DNA from: Pseudomonas fluorescens
GTDB lineage: Bacteria > Pseudomonadota > Gammaproteobacteria > Pseudomonadales > Pseudomonadaceae
Assembly (NCBI RefSeq): GCF_001623525.1
Contig: NZ_CP015225.1
Span: 6,212,501-6,276,500 of the forward strand
Reading direction: 5' to 3'
DNA length: 64,000 nt
Shown here: piece by piece, positions 19,890 through 34,767 of the stretch
Layout of the letters: each line of letters opens with the position of its first letter
How positions within the stretch are numbered: position 1 is the stretch's first letter
Made by a program: the position numbers and the translations under genes
Notes under the pieces: generated by a model
What the model saw: only the letters and a program-made list of their open reading frames with translations
Database searches by the model: none
What the model was told of the DNA's origin: nothing

Positions 19890-20784
19890 TACAACCGTCA
19901 CCCGCTGCGGCTATGTCGCCATTGTCGGTCGGCCGAACGTGGGTAAATCCACGCTGCTGAACCACATCCTGGGCCAGAAGCTGGCGATCACCTCGCGCAA
20001 GCCCCAGACGACCCGCCACAACATGCTGGGCATCAAGACCGAAGGCGCCGTGCAGGCGATCTACGTCGACACCCCGGGCATGCACAAGGGCGGCGAAAAG
20101 GCCCTGAACCGCTACATGAACAAGACTGCCTCGGCGGCGTTGAAAGACGTCGACGTGGTGATCTTCGTGGTCGACCGCACCAAGTGGACCGACGAAGACC
20201 AGATGGTCCTCGAGCGCGTCCAGTACGTCACCGGCCCGCTGATCGTGGCGCTAAACAAGACCGATCGCATCGAAGACAAGGCGGAACTGATGCCGCACCT
20301 GTCCTGGTTGCAGGAACAGTTGCCGAACGCCCAGATCATCCCGATCTCTGCCCAGCACGGCCATAACCTCGACGCGTTGGAGCGGGTTATTGCCGAACAT
20401 CTGCCGGAAAACGATCACTTCTTCCCCGAAGATCAGATCACCGACCGCAGCAGCCGTTTCCTCGCCGCGGAGCTGGTGCGCGAGAAAATCATGCGCCAGA
20501 TGGGCGCCGAGCTGCCGTACCAGATCACCGTGGAGATTGAGGAGTTCAAGCAACAGGGCAAGACCCTGCACATTCATGCCTTGATCCTCGTCGAACGTGA
20601 CGGCCAGAAGAAAATCATCATTGGCGACAAGGGCGAGCGCATCAAGCGCATCGGCACCGAGGCGCGCAAGGACATGGAACTGCTGTTCGACTCCAAGATC
20701 ATGCTCAACCTGTGGGTCAAGGTGAAGGGTGGCTGGTCCGATGACGAGCGGGCGTTGCGGTCGTTGGGTTACGGCGACCTGTAA
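19882..20784 (+). CDS. era: GTPase Era
   Basis: This 300-residue essential GTPase assists 16S rRNA maturation and 30S assembly. It has G1 [10 protein letters not shown]3 DTPGMHKGG and G4 NKTD, followed by the C-terminal KH domain with the [11 protein letters not shown] loop that binds the 3' end of 16S rRNA. ATG 19882 overlaps rnc by 8 nt and has GGAG just upstream, so the upstream in-frame start at 19858 is rejected. The rnc-era-recO order is conserved in gammaproteobacteria. Confidence 0.97.
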   Translation: MTDTTVTRCGYVAIVGRPNVGKSTLLNHILGQKLAITSRKPQTTRHNMLGIKTEGAVQAIYVDTPGMHKGGEKALNRYMNKTASAALKDVDVVIFVVDRTKWTDEDQMVLERVQYVTGPLIVALNKTDRIEDKAELMPHLSWLQEQLPNAQIIPISAQHGHNLDALERVIAEHLPENDHFFPEDQITDRSSRFLAAELVREKIMRQMGAELPYQITVEIEEFKQQGKTLHIHALILVERDGQKKIIIGDKGERIKRIGTEARKDMELLFDSKIMLNLWVKVKGGWSDDERALRSLGYGDL

Positions 20785-20811
20785 TCCCCGGATCATGGTG
20801 GGCGGGCTCTT

Positions 20812-20930
20812 GTGGCGAGGGAGCTTGCTCCCGCTCGGCTGCGAAGCAGTCGTAAAATCAGGCAACTCGGTGTGTCTGGTAGATCCAAGGGGCAGCTTCG
20901 CAGCCCAGCGCGAGCAAGCTCCCTCGCCAC
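20812..20930. repeat. REPIN, family 2
   Basis: Head GTGGCGAGGGAGCTTGC and tail CTCCCTCGCCAC are present. The right palindrome has one change (GCGCGAGCAAGC). It lies inside the era-recO gap of an otherwise tight operon. Confidence 0.9.
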
Positions 20931-20975
20931 AAGGCTCTCTTCCATAGTCGATATCTTCTGATATTCAGGCCCCTG

Positions 20976-21665
20976 ATGTCCCCAAGCCAACCCATCGCCC
21001 AACCCGCCTACGTCCTCCACAGCCGCGCCTACCGCGAAAGCAGCGCCCTGGTGGACTTCCTCACGCCGCAAGGGCGGCTGCGGGCGGTGTTGCGTGGAGC
21101 GCGGGGCAAGGCCGGGACACTGGCGCGACCGTTCGTGCCGCTGGAAGTCGAGTTCCGTGGTCGAGGCGAGTTGAAAAATGTCGGGCGCATGGAAAGCAAT
21201 GGCGTCGCGGCGTGGCTCAACGGTGAGGCGCTGTTCAGCGGCTTATACCTCAATGAACTGTTGATCCGCCTGCTGCCGGCCGAAGATCCCCATCCTGCCG
21301 TCTTCGACCACTACGCCGCCACGCTGCTGGCCCTGGCTGAAGGGCGGCCGCTGGAGCCGCTGCTGCGCTCCTTTGAGTGGCGGCTACTGGATGACCTGGG
21401 CTACGGCTTCGCTCTGAACACTGATCTGCACGGCGAACCCGTCGCGGCGGACGGTCTTTACCGCTTACAGGTGGATGCTGGCCTGGAGCAGGTCTACCTG
21501 TTGCAACCGGGGCTGTTCAATGGGGCTGAGCTGCTGGCGATGGCCGAGGCCGACTGGAGTGCGCCAGGCGCCTTGTCGGCAGCCAAGCGGCTGATGCGCC
21601 AGGCCCTGGCTGTGCACCTGGGCGGGCGGCCACTGGTCAGTCGCGAGTTGTTTCGCAAGCCCTGA
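20976..21665 (+). CDS. recO: DNA repair protein RecO
   Basis: This 229-residue mediator loads RecA on SSB-coated gaps with RecR. The N-terminal OB-fold carries the [20 protein letters not shown] motif, and a helical C-terminal domain follows ([16 protein letters not shown]). As in many gammaproteobacterial RecO proteins, a complete four-Cys zinc site is not seen. ATG 20976 gives the family N-terminus. pdxJ follows after 49 bp. Confidence 0.95.
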   Translation: MSPSQPIAQPAYVLHSRAYRESSALVDFLTPQGRLRAVLRGARGKAGTLARPFVPLEVEFRGRGELKNVGRMESNGVAAWLNGEALFSGLYLNELLIRLLPAEDPHPAVFDHYAATLLALAEGRPLEPLLRSFEWRLLDDLGYGFALNTDLHGEPVAADGLYRLQVDAGLEQVYLLQPGLFNGAELLAMAEADWSAPGALSAAKRLMRQALAVHLGGRPLVSRELFRKP

Positions 21666-21714
21666 TCAACCCGTATGCTGTGGGCCGACTATTCGTCCAT
21701 TCAGGAGCCTTTTC

Positions 21715-22458
21715 GTGAGCACCAGCAATCGCATTCTTCTCGGCGTGAACATCGACCATGTCGCCACCCTGCGCCAGGCCCGCGGTACGCGTTACCCGGA
21801 TCCGGTCAAGGCCGCATTGGACGCGGAAGAGGCGGGCGCCGACGGCATCACCGTACACTTGCGTGAAGACCGTCGTCACATCCAGGAGCGAGATGTGCTG
21901 CTGCTCAAGGACGTGCTGCAAACCCGCATGAACTTCGAAATGGGCGTGACCGAAGAGATGATGGCGTTCGCTGAGCTCATCCGCCCGGCGCACATCTGTC
22001 TGGTGCCGGAGACTCGCCAGGAGCTGACCACCGAAGGCGGTCTCGACGTGGCGGGGCAGGAGGCGCGGATCAGCTTGGCAGTGGAGCGCTTGTCGAAGAT
22101 CGGCGCCGAGGTATCGCTGTTCATTGATGCCGACGAACGGCAGATCGAGGCTTCCAAGCGTGTTGGCGCACCGGCCATCGAGCTGCACACGGGCCGTTAC
22201 GCTGATGCCGAGACTCCCACGGATGTGGCCGATGAGCTGCAGCGAGTCGCTGACGGTGTCGCCTTCGGCCTGGCCAAGGGCCTGATCGTCAACGCCGGCC
22301 ATGGCCTGCACTACCACAACGTCGAAGCCGTCGCGGCGATCAAGGGCATCAACGAGCTGAACATCGGCCACGCGTTGGTGGCCCATGCGTTGTTCGTCGG
22401 GTTCAAGTCGGCTGTATCGGAAATGAAAGCGCTGATCCTGGCTGCCGCCAAGTCCTGA
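21715..22458 (+). CDS. pdxJ: Pyridoxine 5'-phosphate synthase
   Basis: This 247-residue TIM-barrel enzyme condenses 1-deoxy-xylulose 5-phosphate with 3-amino-2-oxopropyl phosphate to make pyridoxine 5'-phosphate. Conserved segments include [18 protein letters not shown] at the N-terminus, [10 protein letters not shown] and the [11 protein letters not shown] phosphate-binding loop. The start codon is GTG 21715. It is the last gene of the rnc-era-recO-pdxJ cluster, and a REPIN follows. Confidence 0.97.
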   Translation: MSTSNRILLGVNIDHVATLRQARGTRYPDPVKAALDAEEAGADGITVHLREDRRHIQERDVLLLKDVLQTRMNFEMGVTEEMMAFAELIRPAHICLVPETRQELTTEGGLDVAGQEARISLAVERLSKIGAEVSLFIDADERQIEASKRVGAPAIELHTGRYADAETPTDVADELQRVADGVAFGLAKGLIVNAGHGLHYHNVEAVAAIKGINELNIGHALVAHALFVGFKSAVSEMKALILAAAKS

Positions 22459-22504
22459 CCGCGGCCATAGACGGGCTGCTCACTTAGGGCTTGCCTGATT
22501 CATT

Positions 22505-22627
22505 GTGGCGAGGGAGCTTGCTCCCGCTGGGCTGCGCAGCAGCCCCTTGGATCTGCCAGACACATCGGGTTGCCAGGGAGTTACTAGGGCCGCTTCGCGC
22601 CCCAGCGGGAGCAAGCTCCCTCGCCAC
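22505..22627. repeat. REPIN, family 2
   Basis: Head GTGGCGAGGGAGCTTGC and tail GCTCCCTCGCCAC enclose the spacer subtype GGATCTGCCAGACACA, shared with the copy at 28718. It lies between convergent pdxJ and mltF. Confidence 0.93.
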
Positions 22628-22662
22628 AATGGTTCATCACCGCATCGGGATGGTGTACAGCT

Positions 22663-28308
<5,646 letters not shown>

Positions 28309-28312
28309 GACG

Positions 28313-28624
28313 GTGTACAAGCTCTGCTTCTTCGTCCCGGCCAGCCATGTGGACGTGGTCAAAAACGCCGTATTCGCTGCCGGTGGCGGGCGAATCGGCG
28401 ACTATGACCACTGCGCCTGGCAAGTCCTGGGCTTGGGCCAGTTTCGCCCGTTGGACGGCAGCCAGCCGTTCATTGGCCAGGCGGGACAGGTCGAGCAGGT
28501 CGAGGAATGGAAAGTGGAGCTTGTCGTTGCCGATGAGCTGACTCGTGGCGTGGTGGACGCGCTGAAACAGAGCCATCCCTACGAGACACCGGCGTATGAA
28601 GTGTGGCGGTTAGAGGATTTTTGA
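28313..28624 (+). CDS. YqfO/NIF3-like small protein
   Basis: This 103-residue protein corresponds to the stand-alone YqfO-type domain that is inserted in some NIF3 proteins (MYKLCFFVPASHVDVV, then GGGRIGDYDHCAW and SHPYETPAYEVW). The fold resembles PII/CutA trimers; no biochemical role is established. It starts with GTG 4 bp after purL and is likely co-transcribed. A strong terminator follows 18 bp after the stop. Confidence 0.88.
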   Translation: MYKLCFFVPASHVDVVKNAVFAAGGGRIGDYDHCAWQVLGLGQFRPLDGSQPFIGQAGQVEQVEEWKVELVVADELTRGVVDALKQSHPYETPAYEVWRLEDF

Positions 28625-28642
28625 TCCCGGGCCGTTGAAATG

Positions 28643-28675
28643 AAAAACCCGCTGATGAATCAGCGGGTTTTTTAT
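28643..28675 (+). terminator. Rho-independent terminator of purL operon
   Basis: AAAACCCGCTGA and TCAGCGGGTTTT pair around a short AATG loop, with a T-rich tail. Confidence 0.93.
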
Positions 28676-28717
28676 TGGGCGCTATTTGAAGCCGATTTAT
28701 CGGTGTACACGGAACCT

Positions 28718-28841
28718 GTGGCGAGGGAGCTTGCTCCCGCTGGGCTGCGCAGCAGCCCCCTGGATCTGCCAGACACACCGAGTTGCGAGGGAATTATTTG
28801 GGGCCGCTGCGCGCCCCAGCGGGAGCAAGCTCCCTCGCCAC
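28718..28841. repeat. REPIN, family 2
   Basis: Head GTGGCGAGGGAGCTTGC and tail GCTCCCTCGCCAC enclose the GGATCTGCCAGACACA spacer subtype. It is the first unit of a 430-bp repeat cluster. Confidence 0.93.
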
Positions 28842-28933
28842 AGAGATAGCGGTCTGTCAGACGCACCGAAGTTTCCGACAAGTTTTTAGGGTTGTCCCTC
28901 GGAAGCGGGGGCTCTAGCCTTTGGGTGTCGCTG

Positions 28934-29034
28934 CCCGCGTGGGAATGCATCCCGTGACGCTCTGCGTCACCTTCCAGAAGCGGAACGCAGAGCGTCCCTG
29001 GCGGCATTCCCACGCGGGAGCGTGGGAACGATCG
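28934..29034. repeat. REP pair, family 3 (GCGTGGGAATGC type)
   Basis: The inverted units CGCGTGGGAATGC and GCATTCCCACGCG enclose complementary GACGCTCTGCGTC / GCAGAGCGTC segments. A further half-copy GGGAGCGTGGGAACGAT follows. This is unrelated in sequence to families 1 and 2. Confidence 0.88.
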
Positions 29035-29070
29035 AGCGCGGTGTGTCAGGTCGATTGAGATTGGCTGTTT

Positions 29071-29147
29071 GGGTCTGCTGCGCAGCCCAGCGGGAGCAAG
29101 CTCCCTCGCCACGGGGGATGGTGTTTTGTGGCGAGGGGATTCATTCC
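29071..29147. repeat. Two broken family-2 REP halves
   Basis: A right half (GGTCTGCTGCGCAGCCCAGC to CTCGCCAC, 29071-29112) lacks its left partner. A left head of the GAGGGGATTCATTCC variant (29128-29147) lacks its right partner. Both are remnants. Confidence 0.8.
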
Positions 29148-29154
29148 TTGATAA

Positions 29155-30240
29155 CTATTGGTGGAGGTTCTCAAGCCGGCACGCTTCTTTTTCGATGCCA
29201 ATGCACTCGACCGGTTGGCTCACGCCTTTCTCGAAACGGCGTGCATTCATCAATAGGCCGCCTTTGATACCGCCGATGAATGCGTAGGCGCCTTCACGCG
29301 AGCCAGCGCTAGGTATCGACAAATCAACCGCCACGCTGTTGGGCCTGACCTCATATACCCAGCCGCCATTTTTTGCTTCCTGGGTTGCCCAGAGCTTGGC
29401 TTCGCTATAATCGCGAAACGCTACAACGAGCGATCGGGCCGTGGAGTCCTCCAGCCAGCGCGCCGATCTCAAACTTGGTGGCAAAGAGTTCCAGCCCCGT
29501 AGCCCGTTGCTAAGCGCATCCGCTCCCTGCACGGGGTTGATCGTCGTAGAGCCGACGGCCCAAAGGGATTGCTTGGTCGTTACCCATGCCAGCCCCTCTG
29601 GAGGCGTCAGCCGGCTCCAATTGATGGAAATCGCGGCGACGTCCTGCATCGACTCGCGGCCGGTGGGGGCTCGGTAGTTTGGGTTCGGCCTGCATTTGGC
29701 AAGATCGTCTTTGTGACAGGCCTGTTTGATGAAGTGCCCCTTGACCCCGCCCGGGAAGCTGATTTCCTGGTCTCTTGGAAAGGGCCCCCCCGATGGCACC
29801 TGATCGATTCCGTGGGGGGCAGTGAACTCGTACACCCATTCTTTGGCATAGTTTTGGGCCCAGGCCAGGCTACGCGTTGTACTGCTGAACACCGTTCCCG
29901 CGCTTCCACTCGCGTGGGTGATCCAGTCATATATCCATTCGTTTTCAGGGACGCCCACAGCTTTGGGCAACATCCCCTTCTCGAAGGCATCGAGGCCCTG
30001 TCCCGTCGTATCCCCCCGATAGAGCGTGTCCATGTCGGTACGCCAGCGCAACCAGGGCGTAGTTCTGTGAATATCCACGCTCGAATCCGCCGTAACCTGA
30101 AGCCAGGCTTGATACCACGGCTCCTCTTTACCCTCCGCAGGCGCCCCAGCCCCCCACGCGTCGCCTCCCAACTGCCAAACACTCGCCAACGCCACCACCG
30201 CAACCGCGGTCGTCCGTATAAAACTGTTATGAGTTGTCAT
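29155..30240 (-). CDS. Secreted two-domain ADP-ribosyltransferase-like toxin
   Basis: This 361-residue protein resembles the cholera/pertussis/Scabin-type ADP-ribosyltransferases. Residues 1-30 look like a Sec signal peptide. Domain 1 (about 68-190) has R75 in LYRGDTTGQG, the STS-like FSSTT (118-122), and D157-x-E159 in RDQEISFPGG, aligning with E-Q-E-V-S of cholera toxin. Domain 2 (about 224-360) repeats the layout: LWAVGSTT, VVAFRDYSEA, then GWVYEV and REGAYAFIGGIKG. Its arginine is Val229, the STS is lost, and the catalytic Glu is Ala318. Both domains end with Cys-x7-Cys (175/183, 346/354). The target is unknown, and no immunity or binding-subunit gene is visible nearby. ATG 30240 is preferred for the signal peptide; 30291 is an alternative. 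Confidence 0.8.
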   Translation of the reverse strand: MTTHNSFIRTTAVAVVALASVWQLGGDAWGAGAPAEGKEEPWYQAWLQVTADSSVDIHRTTPWLRWRTDMDTLYRGDTTGQGLDAFEKGMLPKAVGVPENEWIYDWITHASGSAGTVFSSTTRSLAWAQNYAKEWVYEFTAPHGIDQVPSGGPFPRDQEISFPGGVKGHFIKQACHKDDLAKCRPNPNYRAPTGRESMQDVAAISINWSRLTPPEGLAWVTTKQSLWAVGSTTINPVQGADALSNGLRGWNSLPPSLRSARWLEDSTARSLVVAFRDYSEAKLWATQEAKNGGWVYEVRPNSVAVDLSIPSAGSREGAYAFIGGIKGGLLMNARRFEKGVSQPVECIGIEKEACRLENLHQ

Positions 30241-30587
30241 GATTTGATGTCCATCTGGAACGGTGAAGCCCTGTCGAATCACATACGTCATGACTGCCTA
30301 TGCTTCGACGTGACACGTCTCACTATGAATTCTGCGGGGCGTCGCGCCACCGCATCAGTTTTGAGGGTAGATCAAAGCTGATAAGGCGGTTGCGCTCCGC
30401 TTCCGGGACTTGTAGCAAGATGTGAGATCGACACCGTCCCTGTGGTGAGGGGATTTATCCCCGCTGGGCTGCGAAGCGGCCCCAAAACCAGACAACCCGG
30501 TGTGTCAGGCAAATTGAGTTGGCTGCCTTGGGTCTGCTGCGCAGCCCAACGGGGATAAATCCCCTCGCCACAGGAGCTGCTTCGGGG
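30241..30587. other. Intergenic region between toxin gene and L,D-transpeptidase
   Basis: This 347-bp stretch contains the toxin promoter region (30241-30441) and one REPIN (30442-30571). No further gene is seen. Confidence 0.6.
30442..30571. repeat. REPIN, family 2, GGGGATTTATCCCC variant
   Basis: Head GTGGTGAGGGGATTTATCC and tail GGATAAATCCCCTCGCCAC form the pair. This is the same palindrome variant as the complete unit at 16157. Confidence 0.92.
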
Positions 30588-31094
30588 CTATGGACGAATC
30601 TCGATCATGGTGCCATCCGGCACTAGGTTCCAAACCTCGCGCATATCCACATTGCGCATGGCGATGCAGCCATCGGTCCAGTCCAAGGTGTGGAACAACT
30701 GCTCAGGGTTCTCTTCCGAATCCGGCGTGCCGTGGATCATGATCATGCCCCCCGGTTCCACGCCTTCACGGCGGGCGCGGGCGGCGTCGGTGATGTTGGG
30801 GTAGGAAATGTGCATCGACAGGTAGAAGCGGTCGCTGGTCTTGCGCCAGTCGATCCAGTAGAAACCCTCGGGGGTGCGCTTGTCGCCTTCGATCAGCTTG
30901 GGGCCTTTCTTGGCGCCCTTGCCCAGGGAGATGCGATAGGTCTTGAGCGGCTTGCCGTCGTTGATCAATTGCAATTGATGGGCGGACTTGAGCACCAGCA
31001 CTTTTTCGATGGTCTTGCCGTTGTAGGTTCCCGGCGCGGAAGCCTGAGACACAGCGGTGAACGACAAGCAGAACAGGACAAGCAACCAGCGCAT
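30588..31094 (-). CDS. L,D-transpeptidase, YkuD domain
   Basis: This 168-residue periplasmic enzyme is predicted to make or remodel 3-3 peptidoglycan crosslinks or attach proteins to peptidoglycan. A signal peptide (MRWLLVLFCLSFTAVSQASA) precedes the YkuD domain. The catalytic motif is MIMIHGTPDSE followed by DWTDGCIAMRN, with the nucleophilic Cys in DGCIA. ATG 31094 places the signal peptide correctly; the frame stays open to 31259 without a better start. It is a single-domain member without a LysM or peptidoglycan-binding repeat. Confidence 0.92.
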   Translation of the reverse strand: MRWLLVLFCLSFTAVSQASAPGTYNGKTIEKVLVLKSAHQLQLINDGKPLKTYRISLGKGAKKGPKLIEGDKRTPEGFYWIDWRKTSDRFYLSMHISYPNITDAARARREGVEPGGMIMIHGTPDSEENPEQLFHTLDWTDGCIAMRNVDMREVWNLVPDGTMIEIRP

Positions 31095-31137
31095 TGAAAC
31101 GATATCCCTAGAGGTGTCGCGGCTATTAATGGGTTTT

Positions 31138-31689
31138 TTATGTATTGGCAGGCTGGGCCAGTGGCGGGATCGATTCGGATCGCACCGAGTAATCTTCGGC
31201 CCGGCGGTCCGCATAGAAATATTCCAGGGTGCGGCCCACCGTGCGGAACGCCAGTTCATTCCAGGGAATATCCGCTTCTTCGAACAGTTTCACTTCCAGG
31301 CTCTCGGGCCCGGCGGCGAAATCCTCATCCACCAGTTCGGCGCGGAAGAATACATGTACCTGGCTGATATGCGGTACGTCAATCAGCGTATAGATGCTCA
31401 AATTTCGCACACGGGCGCAGGCTTCCTCGGCGGTTTCGCGTACGGCGGCCTGTTCGACCGTCTCGCCGTTCTCCATGAAGCCCGCCGGCAGCGTCCAGTA
31501 ACCACGCCTTGGCTCGATGGCGCGTCGGCACAACAAGACTTTACTGCCCCAGGTCGGTATGCAACCGGCGACGATGTTGGGGTTCTGGTAATGGATGGTG
31601 TGGCAGGTGTCGCAAACAAAACGCAGGCGCGAGTCGCCTTCGGGTATGCGCTGGGTCACCGGGTTACCGCACTGGCTGCAGAATTTCAT
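31138..31689 (-). CDS. Nudix hydrolase with N-terminal zinc ribbon
   Basis: This 183-residue protein starts with a zinc ribbon (CSQCGNP near residue 4, CDTCH near residue 26) and continues with a Nudix domain. The Nudix box reads [22 protein letters not shown], keeping the metal-binding RETAEE core, though the usual Gly after EE-x is replaced by Cys. Zinc-ribbon Nudix enzymes of this kind include NADH pyrophosphatase relatives; the substrate is not certain. It starts at ATG 31689, divergent from a second Nudix gene 145 bp away. Confidence 0.9.
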   Translation of the reverse strand: MKFCSQCGNPVTQRIPEGDSRLRFVCDTCHTIHYQNPNIVAGCIPTWGSKVLLCRRAIEPRRGYWTLPAGFMENGETVEQAAVRETAEEACARVRNLSIYTLIDVPHISQVHVFFRAELVDEDFAAGPESLEVKLFEEADIPWNELAFRTVGRTLEYFYADRRAEDYSVRSESIPPLAQPANT

Positions 31690-31834
31690 GCTTGGATTCC
31701 TGAATGCTGCGCCTATCTTGGCGTGCGTGGGCCGGTGCGGCAAGTTGTCGTTTCGCGACACGACGCGGTGCGGGGGTTGGGCCGCTTGAACGATTGGTGC
31801 ATGATGCAAGGTAGCGAATAAATCGAGAAGTCTC

Positions 31835-32434
31835 ATGCTGGACGAGCTACTGCATCGAGTAAGTAACCATACCCCGCACGATCTGCAGGCTGACCGACGT
31901 TTCCCTGAAGCCGCGGTGCTGGTGCCGATTACCCGCAGCGATGAACCGGAGCTGGTACTGACCCTGCGCGCCAGCGGGCTCTCGACCCATGGCGGCGAGG
32001 TGGCGTTCCCCGGCGGGCGCCGCGACCCGGAAGACCCGGACCTGATCTTCACCGCCCTGCGCGAAGCCGAGGAAGAGATCGGCCTGCCGCCCGGCCTGGT
32101 GGAAGTGATTGGCCCCCTCAGCCCGCTGATCTCGTTGCACGGCATCAAGGTCACGCCTTATGTCGGAGTGATTCCGGACTACGTCGAATACCTGGCCAAC
32201 GATGCCGAGATCGCTGCGGTATTCAGCGTGCCGCTGGAGTTTTTCCGCAAGGACCCACGCGAACACACGCACCGCATCGATTACCAGGGCCACAGTTGGT
32301 ACGTGCCCAGTTATCGCTTTGGCGAATACAAGATCTGGGGACTGACGGCGATCATGATCGTCGAATTGGTCAACCTGCTGTACGACGCCGAAATCGACCT
32401 GCACAAACCGCCCAAGAGTTTCATCAATACCTGA
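31835..32434 (+). CDS. CoA pyrophosphatase-type Nudix hydrolase
   Basis: This 199-residue protein has the Nudix box [25 protein letters not shown] and an upstream [19 protein letters not shown] segment typical of the NudL/PCD1 subgroup, which cleaves CoA to 3',5'-ADP and phosphopantetheine. It begins a plus-strand run of three genes with the gamma-carbonic anhydrase 16 bp downstream. ATG 31835 gives a full-length domain. The substrate is inferred from subgroup only. Confidence 0.9.
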   Translation: MLDELLHRVSNHTPHDLQADRRFPEAAVLVPITRSDEPELVLTLRASGLSTHGGEVAFPGGRRDPEDPDLIFTALREAEEEIGLPPGLVEVIGPLSPLISLHGIKVTPYVGVIPDYVEYLANDAEIAAVFSVPLEFFRKDPREHTHRIDYQGHSWYVPSYRFGEYKIWGLTAIMIVELVNLLYDAEIDLHKPPKSFINT

Positions 32435-32450
32435 CGCCCCGAGGACTCTC

Positions 32451-32975
32451 ATGAAATATCGCCTGGGCGATGCCCGTGTCGAAACCCACCCACAGAGCTG
32501 GGTTGCGCCCAACGCCACGCTGGTGGGCAAGGTCCGCCTCGAAGAGGGCGCCAACGTCTGGTTCAACGCCGTGCTGCGTGGTGACAACGAACTGATCCTG
32601 ATCGGCAAGAACAGCAACGTACAGGACGGCACGGTGATGCACACCGACATGGGCTATCCGCTGACCATCGGCACCGGCGTGACCATCGGCCACAACGCCA
32701 TGCTCCACGGCTGCACGGTGGGCGACTACAGCCTCATCGGCATCAACGCGGTGATTCTCAACGGCGCGAAGATCGGCAAGAACTGCATCATCGGCGCCAA
32801 CTCGCTGATCGGCGAGGGCAAGGAAATTCCCGACGGTTCGCTGGTGATGGGCTCGCCCGGCAAGGTGGTGCGTGAACTGACCGAGGCCCAGAAGAAAATG
32901 CTCGAGGCCAGTGCGGCGCACTATGTGCACAATTCCCAGCGCTACGCCCGCGACCTGTTCGAGCAGGAACCATGA
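32451..32975 (+). CDS. Gamma-carbonic anhydrase family protein (PaaY/YrdA-like)
   Basis: This 174-residue left-handed beta-helix protein is built of hexapeptide repeats. Zinc-ligand histidines are in [10 protein letters not shown] and [11 protein letters not shown], as in Cam-type gamma-carbonic anhydrases, and the LRGDNE motif carries the conserved Arg/Asp. Many members of this subgroup lack strong carbonic anhydrase activity or act as thioesterases, so the reaction is uncertain. The stop overlaps the next gene (ATGA). Confidence 0.92.
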   Translation: MKYRLGDARVETHPQSWVAPNATLVGKVRLEEGANVWFNAVLRGDNELILIGKNSNVQDGTVMHTDMGYPLTIGTGVTIGHNAMLHGCTVGDYSLIGINAVILNGAKIGKNCIIGANSLIGEGKEIPDGSLVMGSPGKVVRELTEAQKKMLEASAAHYVHNSQRYARDLFEQEP

Positions 32976-33181
32976 GCGCCCCTGAACGCCCGGTGCCTTC
33001 GCCCTGCGTGAACATCTGTGCGCTGGACGATGACGACATCTGCACCGGTTGCCAGCGCACCGTGGCGGAGATCACCCGTTGGAGCCGGATGGACAACGAA
33101 GAGCGACGCAGCGTCTTGGCCTTGTGTCATGACCGGGCCAAGGCCAGTGGGTTGGTGTGGATGTTGCCGGCCAGGCGGTGA
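32972..33181 (+). CDS. DUF1289 domain protein
   Basis: This 69-residue protein has the four-cysteine DUF1289 layout: [12 protein letters not shown], then [11 protein letters not shown], and a later Cys in LALCHDRA. It looks like a small metal-binding domain of unknown role. It overlaps the preceding gene by 4 nt, showing translational coupling, and a REPIN interrupted by an IS begins 26 bp downstream. Confidence 0.88.
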   Translation: MSAPERPVPSPCVNICALDDDDICTGCQRTVAEITRWSRMDNEERRSVLALCHDRAKASGLVWMLPARR

Positions 33182-33206
33182 TGTCCACTTGCGAACACAA
33201 AACCCT

Positions 33207-33237
33207 GTGGCGAGGGAGCTTGCTCCCGCTGGGCTGC
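33207..33237. repeat. Left part of a REPIN split by the IS110 element
   Basis: GTGGCGAGGGAGCTTGC to GGGCTGC is a normal family-2 left unit. It stops at the GA core and resumes at 34786. Confidence 0.93.
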
Positions 33238-33251
33238 GATATAGGTAGTCC

Positions 33252-33455
33252 GTTCCTTGCTCCCCCATACTGATACTCGCTGGAGTCCGGTTGTTGCGAG
33301 GAAGGAACATGCACCTGCGAGCTACGAATAGGGCTGCAACGCATCTCGATGATTACTGCTTCACCTTCGAGCCCAGCAGGTGCGCTTGCGCCCTCTAACG
33401 AACACTCAGGGAAAGCCGGGCACGGCTCTCTATATCGCCTTCGCTGGACGCAAGC
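33252..33455 (+). ncRNA. Predicted bridge RNA of the IS110 element
   Basis: Three consecutive stem-loops are predicted. (1) A 5' stem pairs GTTCCTT (33252-33258) with AAGGAAC (33302-33308). (2) A target loop is closed by GCACCTGC (33311-33318) and GCAGGTGC (33376-33383). It carries GGGCTGC (33331-33337), identical to the left REP flank, and CTGCTTC (33356-33362), the reverse complement of core GA plus the right REP flank AGCAG. (3) A donor loop is closed by GCTTGCG (33384-33390) and CGCAAGC (33449-33455). It carries CTCAGGG (33405-33411), identical to the right end of the element 3 nt before the core, and CTATATC (33430-33436), the reverse complement of core GA plus the left end TATAG. The layout follows the IS621 bridge RNA model. 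Expression is not shown. Confidence 0.75.
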
Positions 33456-33498
33456 ATGCATGTTCCTGCATGTACTTTAGCGTCTGTGGAGGTGTGCG

Positions 33499-34767
33499 AT
33501 GCAAACGCTCTTGTCTCAGAAATTCACTGCTTATATCGGAATTGATTGGGCCGATACCAAACATGACGTCTGTTTGCAGGTTGCTGGGCAAGCCCAGCGG
33601 TGCTTCTCGGTCATCCGACACAACCCCGAAGCTATTGATCAATGGGCTCATGCGCTGTATCAGCGTTATGGCGGTCCTATCGCCATTGCCGTGGAGTTAG
33701 ACAAAGGACCGTTGATAGCGGCCCTGCAAAAATATGATTTTTTTTGTTTGTTCCCGATCAACCCCGCCACCTTAGCCAAGCAGCGTAAGGCCTTCGTTCC
33801 CAGCGGTGCGAAGGACGATCCGAGCGATGCCCAGTGGGCACTTGAGCTATTGCTCAAGCATCCCGACAGATTTCCCCAGCAGGAGAAACAAAGTCCTGCC
33901 ATACGTTCTCTGGCTAGCTTGACTGAACATCGGAGAACCTTGGTTGATGAGCGGGTAAGAATCAGTAATCGGTTGGTTTGCATGCTCAAGCAGTACTATC
34001 CGTTGGCGCTGGAGTTGTTCCACGATCATGACACACAGGTGTTCTGTGATTTCCTGGAGCGCTGGTCGACGTTGGAAACACTTAAACGTGCTCGGCCTAC
34101 AAGCGTTTTGAAGTTTCTTAACGCGCATAATGTTCGCCATGCAGAACTCAATCAGCAGCGTCTGGCCTTGATCCTCAAGGCCACGCCGCTGACAGAGGAT
34201 CCGGGGATTGTTAACCCTTCAGCGCTGTATGTGCGGACCCTGGCATCGCAACTGAGTGGGATGCTGGTGGCGATCAAGCAGTTTGATGCGGCGATCGAAG
34301 AAACGGCCAATACCCTGGCCGATTACAGCCTCTTCAAATCCTTGCCTGGAGCCGGGCAACAGCTTGCACCACGGCTAATGGTAGCTTTTGGTGAGCAACG
34401 TGATCGCTTCAAGGATGCTGGTGCTATGCAGCGATATGCCGGGATCGCTCCGGTTACCGAGCGCAGTGGCAAGAAGAAAATCGTTCGCTGGCGCTATCAA
34501 TGTTCAACCTTTTTGCGCCAGACATTTGTCGAGTGGGCTGCCCACAGCATCAATCAATCGGTATGGGCAGGGGCGTACTATCGCCAACAGAAGGCCAAAG
34601 GCTGCTCTCATCAAGCAGCCCTGAGGGCACTGGCTTTTAAATGGATCAGGATCGTTTATCGGTGCTGGAATGCTGGATCCCAGTATGACGAGAGCGTCTA
34701 TTTACAAGCCTTGGCCCGCCACGACTCGCCTTTGATAAGAGCACCGGAGGCAACGAAAGCATGTTGA
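33499..34767 (+). CDS. IS110-family transposase (recombinase)
   Basis: This 422-residue recombinase has the IS110 plan. The N-terminal RuvC-like DEDD domain has D16 (YIGIDWAD), E66 (AVELDKG), D107 and D110 (KDDPSDAQ). A coiled-coil follows. The C-terminal Tnp domain has SLPGAGQQLAPRL and the presumed catalytic Ser323 in TERSGKKKIVRW. IS110 enzymes recombine a circular donor with a target using a bridge RNA; here that RNA can be read just upstream. GGAGGTG upstream of ATG 33499 is a strong ribosome-binding site. The frame is intact, so the element may be active. Confidence 0.93.
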   Translation: MQTLLSQKFTAYIGIDWADTKHDVCLQVAGQAQRCFSVIRHNPEAIDQWAHALYQRYGGPIAIAVELDKGPLIAALQKYDFFCLFPINPATLAKQRKAFVPSGAKDDPSDAQWALELLLKHPDRFPQQEKQSPAIRSLASLTEHRRTLVDERVRISNRLVCMLKQYYPLALELFHDHDTQVFCDFLERWSTLETLKRARPTSVLKFLNAHNVRHAELNQQRLALILKATPLTEDPGIVNPSALYVRTLASQLSGMLVAIKQFDAAIEETANTLADYSLFKSLPGAGQQLAPRLMVAFGEQRDRFKDAGAMQRYAGIAPVTERSGKKKIVRWRYQCSTFLRQTFVEWAAHSINQSVWAGAYYRQQKAKGCSHQAALRALAFKWIRIVYRCWNAGSQYDESVYLQALARHDSPLIRAPEATKAC

